Assembly: GCA_963975155.1 (NCBI GenBank)
Contig: CAXBFG010000002.1
Location: forward strand, 186,001 to 250,000
DNA from: UBA5109 sp963975155
Lineage (GTDB): Bacteria > Pseudomonadota > Gammaproteobacteria > Pseudomonadales > Pseudohongiellaceae
DNA: 64,000 nt
Direction of reading: 5' to 3'
Numbering within the stretch: the stretch's first letter is position 1; the number at the start of each line of letters is the position of its first letter. A program made the position numbers and the translations under genes. This document shows, in pieces, positions 48,805 to 58,044 of the stretch. The notes under the pieces were generated by a model. It did no database searches. It had not been told where the DNA came from and worked only from the letters and a program-made list of their open reading frames with translations.

Positions 48805-50097
48805 ATGGGTAAAAGTGTAGTTGTTCTTGGGACGCAATGGGGAGATGAAGGCAAGGGTAAGATTGTTGATCTGCTCACCGAAAAAGCCTCAACGGTAGTA
48901 CGTTTCCAGGGTGGTCATAATGCCGGTCACACACTGGTTATAGATGGCGAAAAAACCGTTCTGCATCTGCTGCCATCGGGAATTTTACGTGACAATGTGC
49001 GTTGCATTATCGGCAACGGAGTCGTGCTGTCTCCGCAAGCCTTGCTGCATGAAATTGACGAACTCGAGAGCAAGGGGCTTTCCGTCACAGAAAAGCTCAA
49101 TATCAGCTCTGCCTGTCCCCTGATCCTTCCCTATCATGTTGCGCTGGATCAGGCCCGGGAACTGAAGAAAGGCACTGCTGCAATCGGCACCACCGGTCGC
49201 GGGATTGGTCCGGCTTATGAAGATAAAGTGGCGCGTCGCGGTATACGTCTTGGCGAATTATTAAACGCCGAACATTTTGCCGGCCGCCTGCAGGAAGTTC
49301 TGGAATATCACAATTTTGCCCTGCAATCCTATTATGGCGTCGCAGCGATTGATTATCAGCAGACACTGGATGAGAGTCTGGCCATGGGCGAACGTATCAG
49401 ACCCATGGTTGGCGATACGATCGATATTCTGCACACTGCACGCAAAAACGGCGAAAATATTCTCTTCGAAGGAGCCCAGGGTTCCTTACTCGATATCGAC
49501 CACGGCACTTATCCTTTTGTCACTTCTTCCAACACAACAGCTGGTGGTACAGCCACTGGCAGTGGATTCGGGCCGCTTTATCTGGATTATGTGCTTGGCA
49601 TAACCAAGGCCTACACGACACGAGTAGGTGCCGGTCCCTTCCCTACCGAACTGTTTGATGCAGTCGGTGAGCAGTTATTTACCAAGGGTAAGGAGCGTGG
49701 GGCAACAACCGGACGCAACAGACGATGTGGCTGGTTTGATGCTGCGGCCTTAAAAATGGCCATCAGAATCAATTCCGTGTCCGGCATCTGCCTGACCAAA
49801 CTCGATGTACTGGATGGACTGGAAACGGTAAAAGTCTGCACCGGTTATAAAGGTATCAATGGTTCTTCCATGGCCTGCCTGACCAGTTTTGATCAGTACG
49901 ATCATTTGGTGCCCGTTTATGATGAGCTGCCCGGCTGGTCTGAATCCACTTTCGGGGTTAAATCACTGGATGAACTTCCGGAAAATGCCCGCGCTTACAT
50001 TCGATACATTGAAGAAAAAATCGAAGCACCGGTGGATATTATTTCTACGGGCCCTGACCGTGAAGAAACCATTCTTCTGAAACATCCTTTTGCATAA
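48805..50097 (+). CDS. purA: Adenylosuccinate synthetase
   Basis: Makes adenylosuccinate from IMP, GTP and aspartate. Motifs are VVLGTQWGDEGKGKIVDLL, RFQGGHNAGHTLV, GTTGRGIGPAYEDKVAR, EGAQGSLLDIDHGTYPFVTSSNT, GRNRRCGWFDA and STGPDREETI. 430 residues is full length. AGAAAGG lies before the ATG. It is the last gene of the conserved block, followed by a 545-base region of structured non-coding DNA. Confidence 0.97.
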   Translation: MGKSVVVLGTQWGDEGKGKIVDLLTEKASTVVRFQGGHNAGHTLVIDGEKTVLHLLPSGILRDNVRCIIGNGVVLSPQALLHEIDELESKGLSVTEKLNISSACPLILPYHVALDQARELKKGTAAIGTTGRGIGPAYEDKVARRGIRLGELLNAEHFAGRLQEVLEYHNFALQSYYGVAAIDYQQTLDESLAMGERIRPMVGDTIDILHTARKNGENILFEGAQGSLLDIDHGTYPFVTSSNTTAGGTATGSGFGPLYLDYVLGITKAYTTRVGAGPFPTELFDAVGEQLFTKGKERGATTGRNRRCGWFDAAALKMAIRINSVSGICLTKLDVLDGLETVKVCTGYKGINGSSMACLTSFDQYDHLVPVYDELPGWSESTFGVKSLDELPENARAYIRYIEEKIEAPVDIISTGPDREETILLKHPFA

Positions 50098-50104
50098 TTA
50101 AGTA

Positions 50105-50151
50105 AATTCAAAAGCGCCGCGCATCATTTTAGCGGTGTCTCAATTTGAATT
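50105..50151. terminator. Nested hairpin after purA
   Basis: AATTCAAA (50105-50112) pairs with TTTGAATT (50144-50151), enclosing a GC-rich inner pair (GCCGC with GCGGT). It begins 7 bases after the purA stop. The T run is weak, so this is a probable rather than certain terminator. Confidence 0.5.
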
Positions 50152-50165
50152 CTTTCTGATTAGCT

Positions 50166-50287
50166 CAGGCCCGATGCCTAACTGCCTTTCGTCGACACGC
50201 CAAACAACGTACATCCATGTACAGGCTCGGCTGACGACGTCCCTGTCGTCAGACGGTCGCCGACTGGGCAGTTAGGTATCACGCCTG
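50166..50287. repeat. Long imperfect palindromic element with inner hairpins
   Basis: 21-base outer arms (50166-50186 and 50267-50287) pair at 18 of 21 positions (CAGGCCCGATGCCTAACTGC against its mate). Inside are a perfect 8-bp hairpin CTGACGAC/GTCGTCAG (50231-50252) and a 6-bp one GTACAT/ATGTAC (50209-50222). It looks like a small non-autonomous palindromic repeat or a structured RNA; there is no coding potential. Confidence 0.65.
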
Positions 50288-50375
50288 TGAATTGAACATC
50301 CGTGAAAATTTACACCAATTCTGGGAAAGCAGGTGTTCCTGTCATGTGAACCCATTGAGATGCTTTTTTCCTGAA

Positions 50376-50444
50376 TATTTTCCCGATGAAGCGCGAGGAC
50401 TGTTTGAGGAGCGCAGCGACGAGTTCCGCAGCGCCGGGAAAATA
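50376..50444. repeat. Second palindromic element
   Basis: Perfect 10-bp arms TATTTTCCCG (50376-50385) and CGGGAAAATA (50435-50444) enclose a GC-rich stem with GCGC pairs. The loop contains GAGGAGCGCAGCGACGAG. It belongs to the same gene-free stretch (50098-50642) as the element before it and is unlike the surrounding coding sequence. Confidence 0.6.
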
Positions 50445-50642
50445 GGAAGAAAAGATCGAAGGGTGAGCCAGACAGGAGCAACTGCTTATAGACCACAAGT
50501 AATTCCAAAAGGCATGTAGACGCACTATCCAAGTGACGGGCATCAGAATCATCGCTAATTAGGACTGAAGGGTATTGCACTCTCCACACGAACAACATGA
50601 ATTGTTATAGTTGCGCGAACAGGTTTATAGTTGCTACAGAAT

Positions 50643-51185
50643 ATGAAAAACTTTCTTCCGCTTTTACTGATTGTGTTCTCAAACTGGGCAATGGCAGACC
50701 AGAAAGATCCACGCCTGCCTGAGCTATTTGCACAACTGAAGTCAGCAGAAAATGAAATGCAGGCCAGTCAGTTTGAGTTTCGCATCTGGGATATCTGGGC
50801 CGAACATCCCGACCCTGAAATTAGCGCCTTGATGGTGACTGCCATGGATGAACTCGGTGGCGATCAGTACGCAACAGCACTACGCCTGTTTACACAAATT
50901 ATTGAACGTGATCCCGACTTTGCTGAAGCCTGGAACATGCGAGCCACCACTCACTATATCCTGGGGAATTATCGCGAATCTGAAGCCGACATCATGAAGA
51001 CTCTGGAACTCGAACCCAATCATTTTGGTGCCCTAAGCGGTCTTGCTGCGGTTTATGTCGATCTCGGCCAATATAACGACGCCCGGAATGCCCTGCTGCG
51101 GGTGCTACAGATCAATCCAACCATGCAATCGGCCATTGCCAATCTGGAAGCCTTGCGACGCTTTTTCAACGCAACGGCAATTTAG
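50643..51185 (+). CDS. Exported TPR protein
   Basis: A signal peptide (to about 19, NWAMADQ) is followed by three or so tetratricopeptide repeats at about 65-175: ALRLFTQIIERDPDFAEAWNMRA, YRESEADIMKTLELEPNHFGAL and YNDARNALLRVLQINPTM. The N-terminal LPELFAQLKSAENEMQASQFEFRIWDIW is typical of small periplasmic TPR proteins of proteobacteria. The ATG at 50643 follows a TTG-opened frame and has no strong ribosome-binding site. It stands alone; partners are unknown. Confidence 0.82.
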   Translation: MKNFLPLLLIVFSNWAMADQKDPRLPELFAQLKSAENEMQASQFEFRIWDIWAEHPDPEISALMVTAMDELGGDQYATALRLFTQIIERDPDFAEAWNMRATTHYILGNYRESEADIMKTLELEPNHFGALSGLAAVYVDLGQYNDARNALLRVLQINPTMQSAIANLEALRRFFNATAI

Positions 51186-51297
51186 TGAAGCAATTCCAAT
51201 ATTTGATATTAATCCGGCCTTATTTCTGCATTTGACCAGAAGCAGACATTGAGATTTTAAAACAGGGCAATGCTATACCGTATTTTAAATCGATCAG

Positions 51298-51756
51298 TTA
51301 TTGCTCCAATTCAGTATAAAAACCAGAAACATTGAGTGTAACCACAATGTCTTCATCACTTTGATTATTCAGGTACCAGCCATGTATGCCACTAAACGGA
51401 GCTTTAAGCGTACCACTTTCTTCACCTTCATTATGAACTTTGTAATACATCAATAGTCCTGCTTCATCACCGATGCGGTCAGTGTGTCCATGGAATTCAA
51501 CTTCCAGTAATTCCGGCTTACTCATGGTCACAGACCATTCATAAGAAATGGCATCTCCCTCCAGGATACCCAATTTATACTCAAGAGCTTCATAAGCATA
51601 AACGGGTATTTCATAGCTACCGGTTTTATAGGCGACCGTACTTTCTCTGAACGTGTTTGCACTAAGAGGAATATCAATCCAGCCATTCACTGGTTCAGGT
51701 AACTGGGCACAGGAAGCAAGGAAAGTGATTGGAATCAGTAAAAGTAAATATTTCAT
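51298..51756 (-). CDS. Lipoprotein sharing a domain with the 1862 anchor protein
   Basis: A lipobox LASC (Cys16) makes this a lipoprotein of 152 residues. From about residue 75 it reads EVEFHGHTDRIGDEAG, YYKVHNEGEE, GTLKAPFSGIHGWYL and NVSGFYTE. The same blocks in the same order end the protein at 1862-2509, so both carry one unnamed domain with different membrane anchors. It is the last gene of a TonB receptor-PepSY operon, 17 bases downstream of the PepSY gene. A role in iron or metal handling is inferred from context only. Confidence 0.75.
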   Translation of the reverse strand: MKYLLLLIPITFLASCAQLPEPVNGWIDIPLSANTFRESTVAYKTGSYEIPVYAYEALEYKLGILEGDAISYEWSVTMSKPELLEVEFHGHTDRIGDEAGLLMYYKVHNEGEESGTLKAPFSGIHGWYLNNQSDEDIVVTLNVSGFYTELEQ

Positions 51757-51773
51757 AATTTAGTCCTCAGCAA

Positions 51774-53210
51774 TTAAAAACTACGATACACACGCCTGAA
51801 TCCAAGATAAAAACCAGTAAAAACTCCTAAGGTCACACCTGAAAGTAAAAACCACATAAAAAAATCACGCAGCGGTCTGCTTCTAAGTAAGCCTGTAAAA
51901 TCCAGTCTGTGCAGCCCCAGATGAAACCAGCGAAATCCCTTATTAGCTGCATCATATTTAGCTGATAAAGTGCCATCCAGAGGATTTAAGTAATAAATAG
52001 TTTGTTCATTATTATCAGCTACAACTTTGTACACGGGAAAACTGACTTGAGTGTGATATGAAAAATAGTAGTTATCTTCTTCGTAGAGCATAGCAGCTTC
52101 CTTGATGCCATCATTAGCAAGTATCACGCTGGAAAGATTATATAAGTCAGATTCTGTGAGAGTAGACGGATTTAGATTGTCGCCCCTGTATCTGATGGTA
52201 TCCAGATCGGCATTCATGCTGGTAATAAATAATGCGCCCTGAAAGTTCATCCCGCTGATCATGACAGGCTTGTTTTCCAGGGGAAGTTTATCAAGCAGTC
52301 CAAGTGTTAAATTGATTTGATCCAGGCTGAAAGTGCCACCCTGGATGACTTGCCTTTCCTGGCCAGACCCTGAGGGTTCAAATAAACCCCATGGCTGCAT
52401 GGAAAATAATCCGCTCAACATCCAGGTGAAGGTTAATAGACCAAACACCAGGCCAACATAATGATGCCAAAGAGCCATGCCTTTATAAGGCGATCGTTTG
52501 CCATTTTTTTTGAATTTATATTGTTTCAGGCCAATATAAATTCCGGTTAAGGTGAGGAAAGTGCCCAGTACAGAAAGCCAGATAACAGTCTGGTTCCAGA
52601 GTTGTGCTTTTTCTCTCAATATTGTCGGGTAAAGCCAGTGAATAACTGGCCCAAGGTAACCCCAAATGCGTTGTTCACGTGTAATGATCTGGACTATCTC
52701 GCCAGTGAGGCTTGAGATATACCATTGTGTTCCAGCCTCGTCATTAGCCTGAAACTGGTAAAGTGGACGATGTGGATTATAGGATGGGTAGACTGTCCAC
52801 TGATCGTTAGTAATAGTGGCTTTCAGTGTCGGTGCCGGATATTGATATTTGCTTGCATAGTCATTCGCTATGGCTTGAGCCGCCTCCTCTGAAATGCCGT
52901 AAAACTGCTGTCCGCTTTTTAAATTTACACTGCTGACTTGTCCAAATTCTGATGCCAACAATAAAACAGGCTCCTGGTTCAACATATGAATTTGAAACTG
53001 GCTATATCCAGTGCCTGGAAAATCGGCTGGATTTAATTGCGTGCAGCAGTTTGTAAAATCTAAAGCGGCTAAAGATTCCAGTTGTTGCTGGGTGCTTAAT
53101 TCCGGGTAAGGCTTATACATCATCACAAAACCGGACAGGCACCATAGCAATAGTATAAGACTAATGCTGATACCTAAATAACGATGTGTAAGAAACAGGA
53201 ATCTATTCAT
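51774..53210 (-). CDS. PepSY-associated transmembrane protein
   Basis: A four-helix inner-membrane protein of the PepSY_TM type: first helix RYLGISISLILLLWCLSGFVMMY, a periplasmic PepSY region (about 55-190), a second membrane pair with WHHYVGLVFGLLTFTWMLSGLFSMQPWG, and a last helix FFMWFLLSGVTLGVFTGFYLGFRR. Such proteins beside siderophore receptors are thought to reduce ferric-siderophores or pass electrons across the membrane. It lies 88 bases after the TonB receptor on the same strand. Confidence 0.85.
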   Translation of the reverse strand: MNRFLFLTHRYLGISISLILLLWCLSGFVMMYKPYPELSTQQQLESLAALDFTNCCTQLNPADFPGTGYSQFQIHMLNQEPVLLLASEFGQVSSVNLKSGQQFYGISEEAAQAIANDYASKYQYPAPTLKATITNDQWTVYPSYNPHRPLYQFQANDEAGTQWYISSLTGEIVQIITREQRIWGYLGPVIHWLYPTILREKAQLWNQTVIWLSVLGTFLTLTGIYIGLKQYKFKKNGKRSPYKGMALWHHYVGLVFGLLTFTWMLSGLFSMQPWGLFEPSGSGQERQVIQGGTFSLDQINLTLGLLDKLPLENKPVMISGMNFQGALFITSMNADLDTIRYRGDNLNPSTLTESDLYNLSSVILANDGIKEAAMLYEEDNYYFSYHTQVSFPVYKVVADNNEQTIYYLNPLDGTLSAKYDAANKGFRWFHLGLHRLDFTGLLRSRPLRDFFMWFLLSGVTLGVFTGFYLGFRRVYRSF

Positions 53211-53298
53211 GTTGGAACTATATAGCCGGTAATGCCAGCTTTACACTATTAAACATGTAAAGCTGGTACATAGACTTGATTTGGTTTTGATTAACAAT

Positions 53299-55404
53299 TT
53301 AAAAATTATAATCCGCTGTAATACTCAAAGTTCTGGGCTGGCCCACTAACCAGGTTGTTGAGTAATATTCTGAGGATGCATATAACTCATCAAACAGATT
53401 CGCTGCTTTGAATGTAAGCCCGAGATTACTATCAATATCCCAACGCAATGATGCATCTACAACAGTGTATGAAGGGATTGGATTGTTAGGGTGGAAACGT
53501 TCTCCGACATACCGGGCGTCGGCAATAAATCTAAATCGATTATCCCATTGCCAGGCTAAGCCGAGATTAGCATTTTTTTCAGGGATATAGTTTGGAGTTG
53601 CTCCAGTATCGGTTTCTGCATTTAAAAGAGAGATATTACCGTAAAGCTGTACCCCATTATTGAAACCATAATCCAGTCCCAGTTCAATACCTTGCGATGT
53701 TTGCTCAGGGATTACAATGACATCAATTGGATTGCCTGAATCAGGATCATCCTCAGTCAGATTTTTCCTGGTGATATCAAAAATCGCAGCACTCCATTGC
53801 AGGCTGGTATTATTCACCTGGTTTTTAATGCCGATTTCAAACTGTTCACTTTCAATCAAGTCGGATTGTCGATTTGAGGCAGAAGCAGTCACAATAGAAT
53901 TGCTGGGATGTGTTGCTCCAGTTCCATATTGTGCATAGACAGCCGTAGTTTCTGAAATATCAAAAACAGCGCCCATACGCCCAGTCAAAGCATCAGTATT
54001 CTGTTCAAAAGGTGCCTGCCCCAGACGTACGTAGTCAGTGGAGAAATCATCAAATCGTAAAGCGCCTACAATTGCTATCGTTTCAGTTAGTTTAAATTGA
54101 GCCTCAGTAAAAACGGCTGCTTGTCGGACATCAGATATATTATCTGTCAGGACAGGTGCATCGGTTAAACTTAACAGGGTTCCTGGTTGAAAGTTTGCTG
54201 CATTAACCGTATCAAAATCATTGCTAAAATCCAAAGGGTCGGGATTGGCAGGACCAAAGTTGCTAGGCCGGACAAAAGAAATATCATTCACTTCAAAACC
54301 AGTTGAAATATTCAATCGATTTTCAGCCAACGAGAAACTCAAATTTGAACGTAAACCGTTATGGCTCATATCATGTCCAATCACAAGTGGATCAAAACGG
54401 TCTACAAGTTGGGTAGCAGAGTCATAAGTATAAAACTCTGAATTACTCCAGTAACGATCCGTCGATAAGCGATATATTTCAGTAAGCAGACGCGTGGAAT
54501 TTGTTACAGACCAATCTGCTTTTACACGAATAGAAGAGTCTTCATAGTTTATTATTGAATCTGCGACATTAAAGTTTGATTCCAGCAAGCTATCGACAAA
54601 ATTATTATTAATTATCGGCACCCCGAAATATTTCATGGGCTCTTGATCGCCGCGGTCATAACGTGCACTTAAAGTTAGATCTCTACTGAAATCCCATTGT
54701 AACGCCAGGGAAAACATCTCAGCCTCACTTTTACCATTAGCAACCCAATTATCAGATTGATTGCTACTGTAATTTACCCGGTAGGCTAAAGAATCAGTAA
54801 TTTTGTCGGTGTAGTCTAAACCGACAAAGCGAGTGCTATTCTCTCCCAGGCTAAGTCTGACTGCCCCACTGCGATCAAATTGTGGTTTCTTGGGAATAAT
54901 ATTTATTGCACCGCCAATTCCGCCTTCTCCATAGATAACAGATGAAGGACCTTTCAATATTTCTATTTGCTCAACTCCCCATGTGTCAAAAGGGAAAGTA
55001 ATGGTACCCGCCGCAGTGAAATAATTACTGCCATCATAAAGTTTAGTAACACTGCCTTGTCCGCTAAAGCCACGTGCGGTGACACTGGAATGGCCGTTGC
55101 CTGGATTTGCTGCATTGGTAAAACCAGCACTTCGAGTTACCGCATCTATTACGCTGGTATCAATTCTGGCGCGTATCGCATTGCCATCCAGCACATCTAT
55201 AGTAGCGGGGGTCTCAAGAACACTTAAGTTCAAACGGCTGCCTGTTTCACTGTCCAGACGGCTTTGAGTACCAAAGACAATGATTTCTTCAATTGCTTCA
55301 GCAGCGTTAGTAGTTTGTATAGTGTTAGCCACAATACCTGCCGTCAATGCTGCAAGTATTGTTCTTTTGAATATAATCGAAGGCGTTGATCCATAATGTC
55401 CCAT
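53299..55404 (-). CDS. TonB-dependent siderophore receptor
   Basis: A 701-residue outer-membrane receptor: signal peptide (to about 34), plug with IEEIIVFGTQ as the TonB box, then VLETPATIDVLDGNAIRAR, SVTARGFSGQG, VEQIEILKGPSSVIYGEGGIGGAINIIPKKP, and a barrel ending PRTLSITADYNF with C-terminal Phe. The plug motifs are of the FhuA/FpvA siderophore type. GAGGAT lies upstream of the ATG. It heads an operon with the PepSY protein and the lipoprotein, and a Fur-box-like sequence lies 141 bases upstream. The siderophore is unknown. Confidence 0.9.
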   Translation of the reverse strand: MGHYGSTPSIIFKRTILAALTAGIVANTIQTTNAAEAIEEIIVFGTQSRLDSETGSRLNLSVLETPATIDVLDGNAIRARIDTSVIDAVTRSAGFTNAANPGNGHSSVTARGFSGQGSVTKLYDGSNYFTAAGTITFPFDTWGVEQIEILKGPSSVIYGEGGIGGAINIIPKKPQFDRSGAVRLSLGENSTRFVGLDYTDKITDSLAYRVNYSSNQSDNWVANGKSEAEMFSLALQWDFSRDLTLSARYDRGDQEPMKYFGVPIINNNFVDSLLESNFNVADSIINYEDSSIRVKADWSVTNSTRLLTEIYRLSTDRYWSNSEFYTYDSATQLVDRFDPLVIGHDMSHNGLRSNLSFSLAENRLNISTGFEVNDISFVRPSNFGPANPDPLDFSNDFDTVNAANFQPGTLLSLTDAPVLTDNISDVRQAAVFTEAQFKLTETIAIVGALRFDDFSTDYVRLGQAPFEQNTDALTGRMGAVFDISETTAVYAQYGTGATHPSNSIVTASASNRQSDLIESEQFEIGIKNQVNNTSLQWSAAIFDITRKNLTEDDPDSGNPIDVIVIPEQTSQGIELGLDYGFNNGVQLYGNISLLNAETDTGATPNYIPEKNANLGLAWQWDNRFRFIADARYVGERFHPNNPIPSYTVVDASLRWDIDSNLGLTFKAANLFDELYASSEYYSTTWLVGQPRTLSITADYNF

Positions 55405-55544
55405 AAGTTCTATCCTCTATTGTGTTTAAACTGCTGAAGGCTGAAGAAAGAGTACTTCAGTTTAGGGGGTGGATAATGCCCGAACTTAATGGAATTGGAT
55501 TGCTTTTAACGGTTATAGAACTGTTTGTTAACGTTAATGGAAAA

Positions 55545-55563
55545 GTTAATTATTCTTATTCTC
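55545..55563 (-). promoter_or_regulatory. Fur-box-like sequence upstream of the TonB receptor operon
   Basis: On the minus strand GAGAATAAGAATAATTAAC matches the 19-base Fur consensus GATAATGATAATCATTATC at 14 positions. The neighbourhood is AT-rich, which raises the chance level, but the downstream iron-uptake genes support it. Confidence 0.45.
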
Positions 55564-55655
55564 TTTAAAAAATTAAACACCCGCCTGGATAGATGGTGAT
55601 ATATAAACCACTGTTGCCATAAAAGTAACAGCACTTTACAGATCCACACTGATGC

Positions 55656-57800
55656 TTATAAAGCCCGATAGGCCTGCAAGGCCTGACGAATCTCGGCATT
55701 ATTGGGGAAGCGCTGAGTGGCGACCTGTAACTCGCCGATGGCCTCAGCCACCCTGCCCAATTCAGCCAGGGCAACTGCATAAAGATAAACATACTGTGGA
55801 TTATCCACTGCCAGCATACTGGCGCGTTGAAACAAAGCCAGGGACTGTTCTATGCGACCCGTACGCACATAAAGTATGCCCAGTGCATACGAAAGGTCCG
55901 CCGAATCCGGATATAAAGCCAACACTTCGTTCAGCACCACTTCCCCGAGATCATCCCTGCCCTGCGCACGATAAACATCAGACAGGTTAATCGCTGCCGG
56001 TAAATAGCCAGGCGACAATACCCTGGCATGTATCAGGCTTTGTTCGGCCGACGCTAAATCACCACGCACGGCATAAAAGACACCCAGCTCACTCATGGAC
56101 TCAGGCATATCGGCATTAAATAACAGGCTCTCTTCATACTCAGCCAGTAGTGCTGAAAATTGTGCCTGTAAACGCTGAGGTACCTGATTCACGGGCAAGC
56201 CGGATAACTGTCGGACCACGGCGATGCGTACTGATTTCACCGGGTCATTCAGCAAGGCCTGCAGATACTGAAAACGCTGGCTTATATCCAGAAAGCCTAA
56301 AGCACTAACGGCATTCATGCGTATTAAAGCTTCGGGGGAATTCAAGGCATTTAAAATAATGCCCAGATTGCGCTGTGCCGGGAAGCGCGCACTTTCAATC
56401 AGTGCTATGGAACGTATCATAGCCGGCTGGCTTTCATCACTGGCCAGTGCAAGCAAATCAGGAGCAATGCTCGCATCACCCGCTCTTGCCGCGGCTATAA
56501 CAGCGGCATGCCCATAATGAATCTCAGTATTGCCGTTACGGCTAATCATGAAATCTGCCGCCCATTGATCGGTCTGATCACGATGGCATTGCGTGCAGGC
56601 ATTGGGCACAGCAAGTTCAAGGCTGGCAAGCGGGTCCGGAATTCGGAAGGAATGATCACGACGCGGATCAACACCCATATAAGTCCTTTCCGGCATATGA
56701 CAATTCACACACTGGGCGCCACTGCTTTCTGCTTCATGAAAAAAATGCGCTTCACTTTGAAAGGTTTGCGCTGCATGGCATTGCAGGCATAAACCATTGC
56801 CCGCGATAAGTAATTTATTACTATGCGGTTCATGACAGTTAGAGCAAGACACCTGGTTCGCATGCATAAGACTTTGCATAAAGGAACCCAGCACATAGAC
56901 CTCATCCTGAATCTGTCCGTCCGGAAAATATAAGGTTTCCTGTAAGGGGCTGAGACTGAAGTTGTCTAAATAATCTGCACCGATGTCCCGATGCTGTAAT
57001 TCGCCACGCCGTGAATGACAAGAACCGCATACCTGTAATTGCTGACTCATGGGATTATCAACTGTGTCCGGAATCTGCACTTGTCCGGCAATCGGCTCCC
57101 AGACTTTATCAATATTTATCAGCAAACCCATATTGCTTAAAAGCGTATTGCCGTTAGCCCATTCAAGGTGCTGCGACCCGGCCCCGTGACAGGCTTCACA
57201 ACCGACATTCATTTCTGCCCATCTTGTGTCATAACTGTTTGTTGCAGGGGAATAATTTTTATCAAGATCTGTTGTGTGGCAACTGGCGCATCTTGAGTTC
57301 CAGTTTTGAAAAGCCCCGGTCCAGTGCAGAGGATCATCGGCTGTAATTTCTTCATCTTCATAGAGGTGGTACCAGCGTTGACCTCCTTCTTCCTGCGCGC
57401 GCGCATCCCAGCTGATACTTAAGGTTTGCAGACGACCATCGGGAAATTCGACCAGATACTGTTGCAGGGGAAAGTAACCAAAGGTGTAGGCAATTTTAAA
57501 TTCCTGCAACTCCCCTGCGCCATTTTCTGTTTCGACAAAATACTCATTATCACGCTGATAGAATCGTGTCGTGTTACCGAAATAATCAAAGCTGCTGTCA
57601 CTGAAATCACCCAGCACCGAATCGGCGTCTGCCAGCTCCATGGCGTGCCAGTGATCACTTAGCTGCCAGTTGCTAAAGGCTTCCTGGTGGCAGGCTGCAC
57701 AGGCTGTGCTGCCAACAAACTCTTGAGCCACTACAGACTGGCCCAGCACAAACAGGCTGAACACAATGGACAATTTAATGAAGACTTTAAGCATGGGCAT
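55656..57800 (-). CDS. Exported octaheme cytochrome c with HEAT-like and TPR repeats
   Basis: A signal peptide (to about 25, VVAQE) precedes a multihaem region with eight CxxCH motifs: CAACH, CASCH, CEACH, CGSCH, CSNCH, CLQCH, CVNCH and CTQCH. It resembles the cytochrome c554-type multihaem fold. From about residue 430 come HEAT-like helices (PDLLALASDESQPAMIRSIAL, NALNSPEALIRMNAVSALG), then TPRs to the C-terminus (SELGVFYAVRGDLASAEQSL and ALGILYVRTGRIEQSLALF). It may be a periplasmic redox hub that docks other proteins through the repeats. The start could be Met1 or Met3. It stands alone between the iron operon and the cytochrome/Vgb gene. Confidence 0.88.
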   Translation of the reverse strand: MPMLKVFIKLSIVFSLFVLGQSVVAQEFVGSTACAACHQEAFSNWQLSDHWHAMELADADSVLGDFSDSSFDYFGNTTRFYQRDNEYFVETENGAGELQEFKIAYTFGYFPLQQYLVEFPDGRLQTLSISWDARAQEEGGQRWYHLYEDEEITADDPLHWTGAFQNWNSRCASCHTTDLDKNYSPATNSYDTRWAEMNVGCEACHGAGSQHLEWANGNTLLSNMGLLINIDKVWEPIAGQVQIPDTVDNPMSQQLQVCGSCHSRRGELQHRDIGADYLDNFSLSPLQETLYFPDGQIQDEVYVLGSFMQSLMHANQVSCSNCHEPHSNKLLIAGNGLCLQCHAAQTFQSEAHFFHEAESSGAQCVNCHMPERTYMGVDPRRDHSFRIPDPLASLELAVPNACTQCHRDQTDQWAADFMISRNGNTEIHYGHAAVIAAARAGDASIAPDLLALASDESQPAMIRSIALIESARFPAQRNLGIILNALNSPEALIRMNAVSALGFLDISQRFQYLQALLNDPVKSVRIAVVRQLSGLPVNQVPQRLQAQFSALLAEYEESLLFNADMPESMSELGVFYAVRGDLASAEQSLIHARVLSPGYLPAAINLSDVYRAQGRDDLGEVVLNEVLALYPDSADLSYALGILYVRTGRIEQSLALFQRASMLAVDNPQYVYLYAVALAELGRVAEAIGELQVATQRFPNNAEIRQALQAYRAL

Positions 57801-57969
57801 GGAAGCCTACTAGAGCAGGGGCTGGACGGCAACTTAGTCCTGGCTGCACTGCTAATTTAGTTTGGCAACCTGAGCATCTTGCGAGTGATAATTTGTGATT
57901 CGCGCGCTTATGATTCTAGCAGTAATTACTTTTGGTTATTTAAGCATCACAAGCGCAGACCAATATGAC

Positions 57970-58026
57970 AAAAATGGTGAAAAAGCGGTGTTTACGAAAA
58001 GTAAACGTGCAATTTCCACCATTTTT
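57970..58026 (-). terminator. Long hairpin after the cytochrome/Vgb gene
   Basis: Outer arms AAAAATGGTG (57970-57979) and CACCATTTTT (58017-58026) enclose an inner GTTTAC/GTAAAC pair. Read on the minus strand it starts 19 bases after the stop at 58045 and has T-rich ends, so it probably terminates that gene. Confidence 0.65.
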
Positions 58027-58044
58027 AATGCCGTATAGCCAGAC

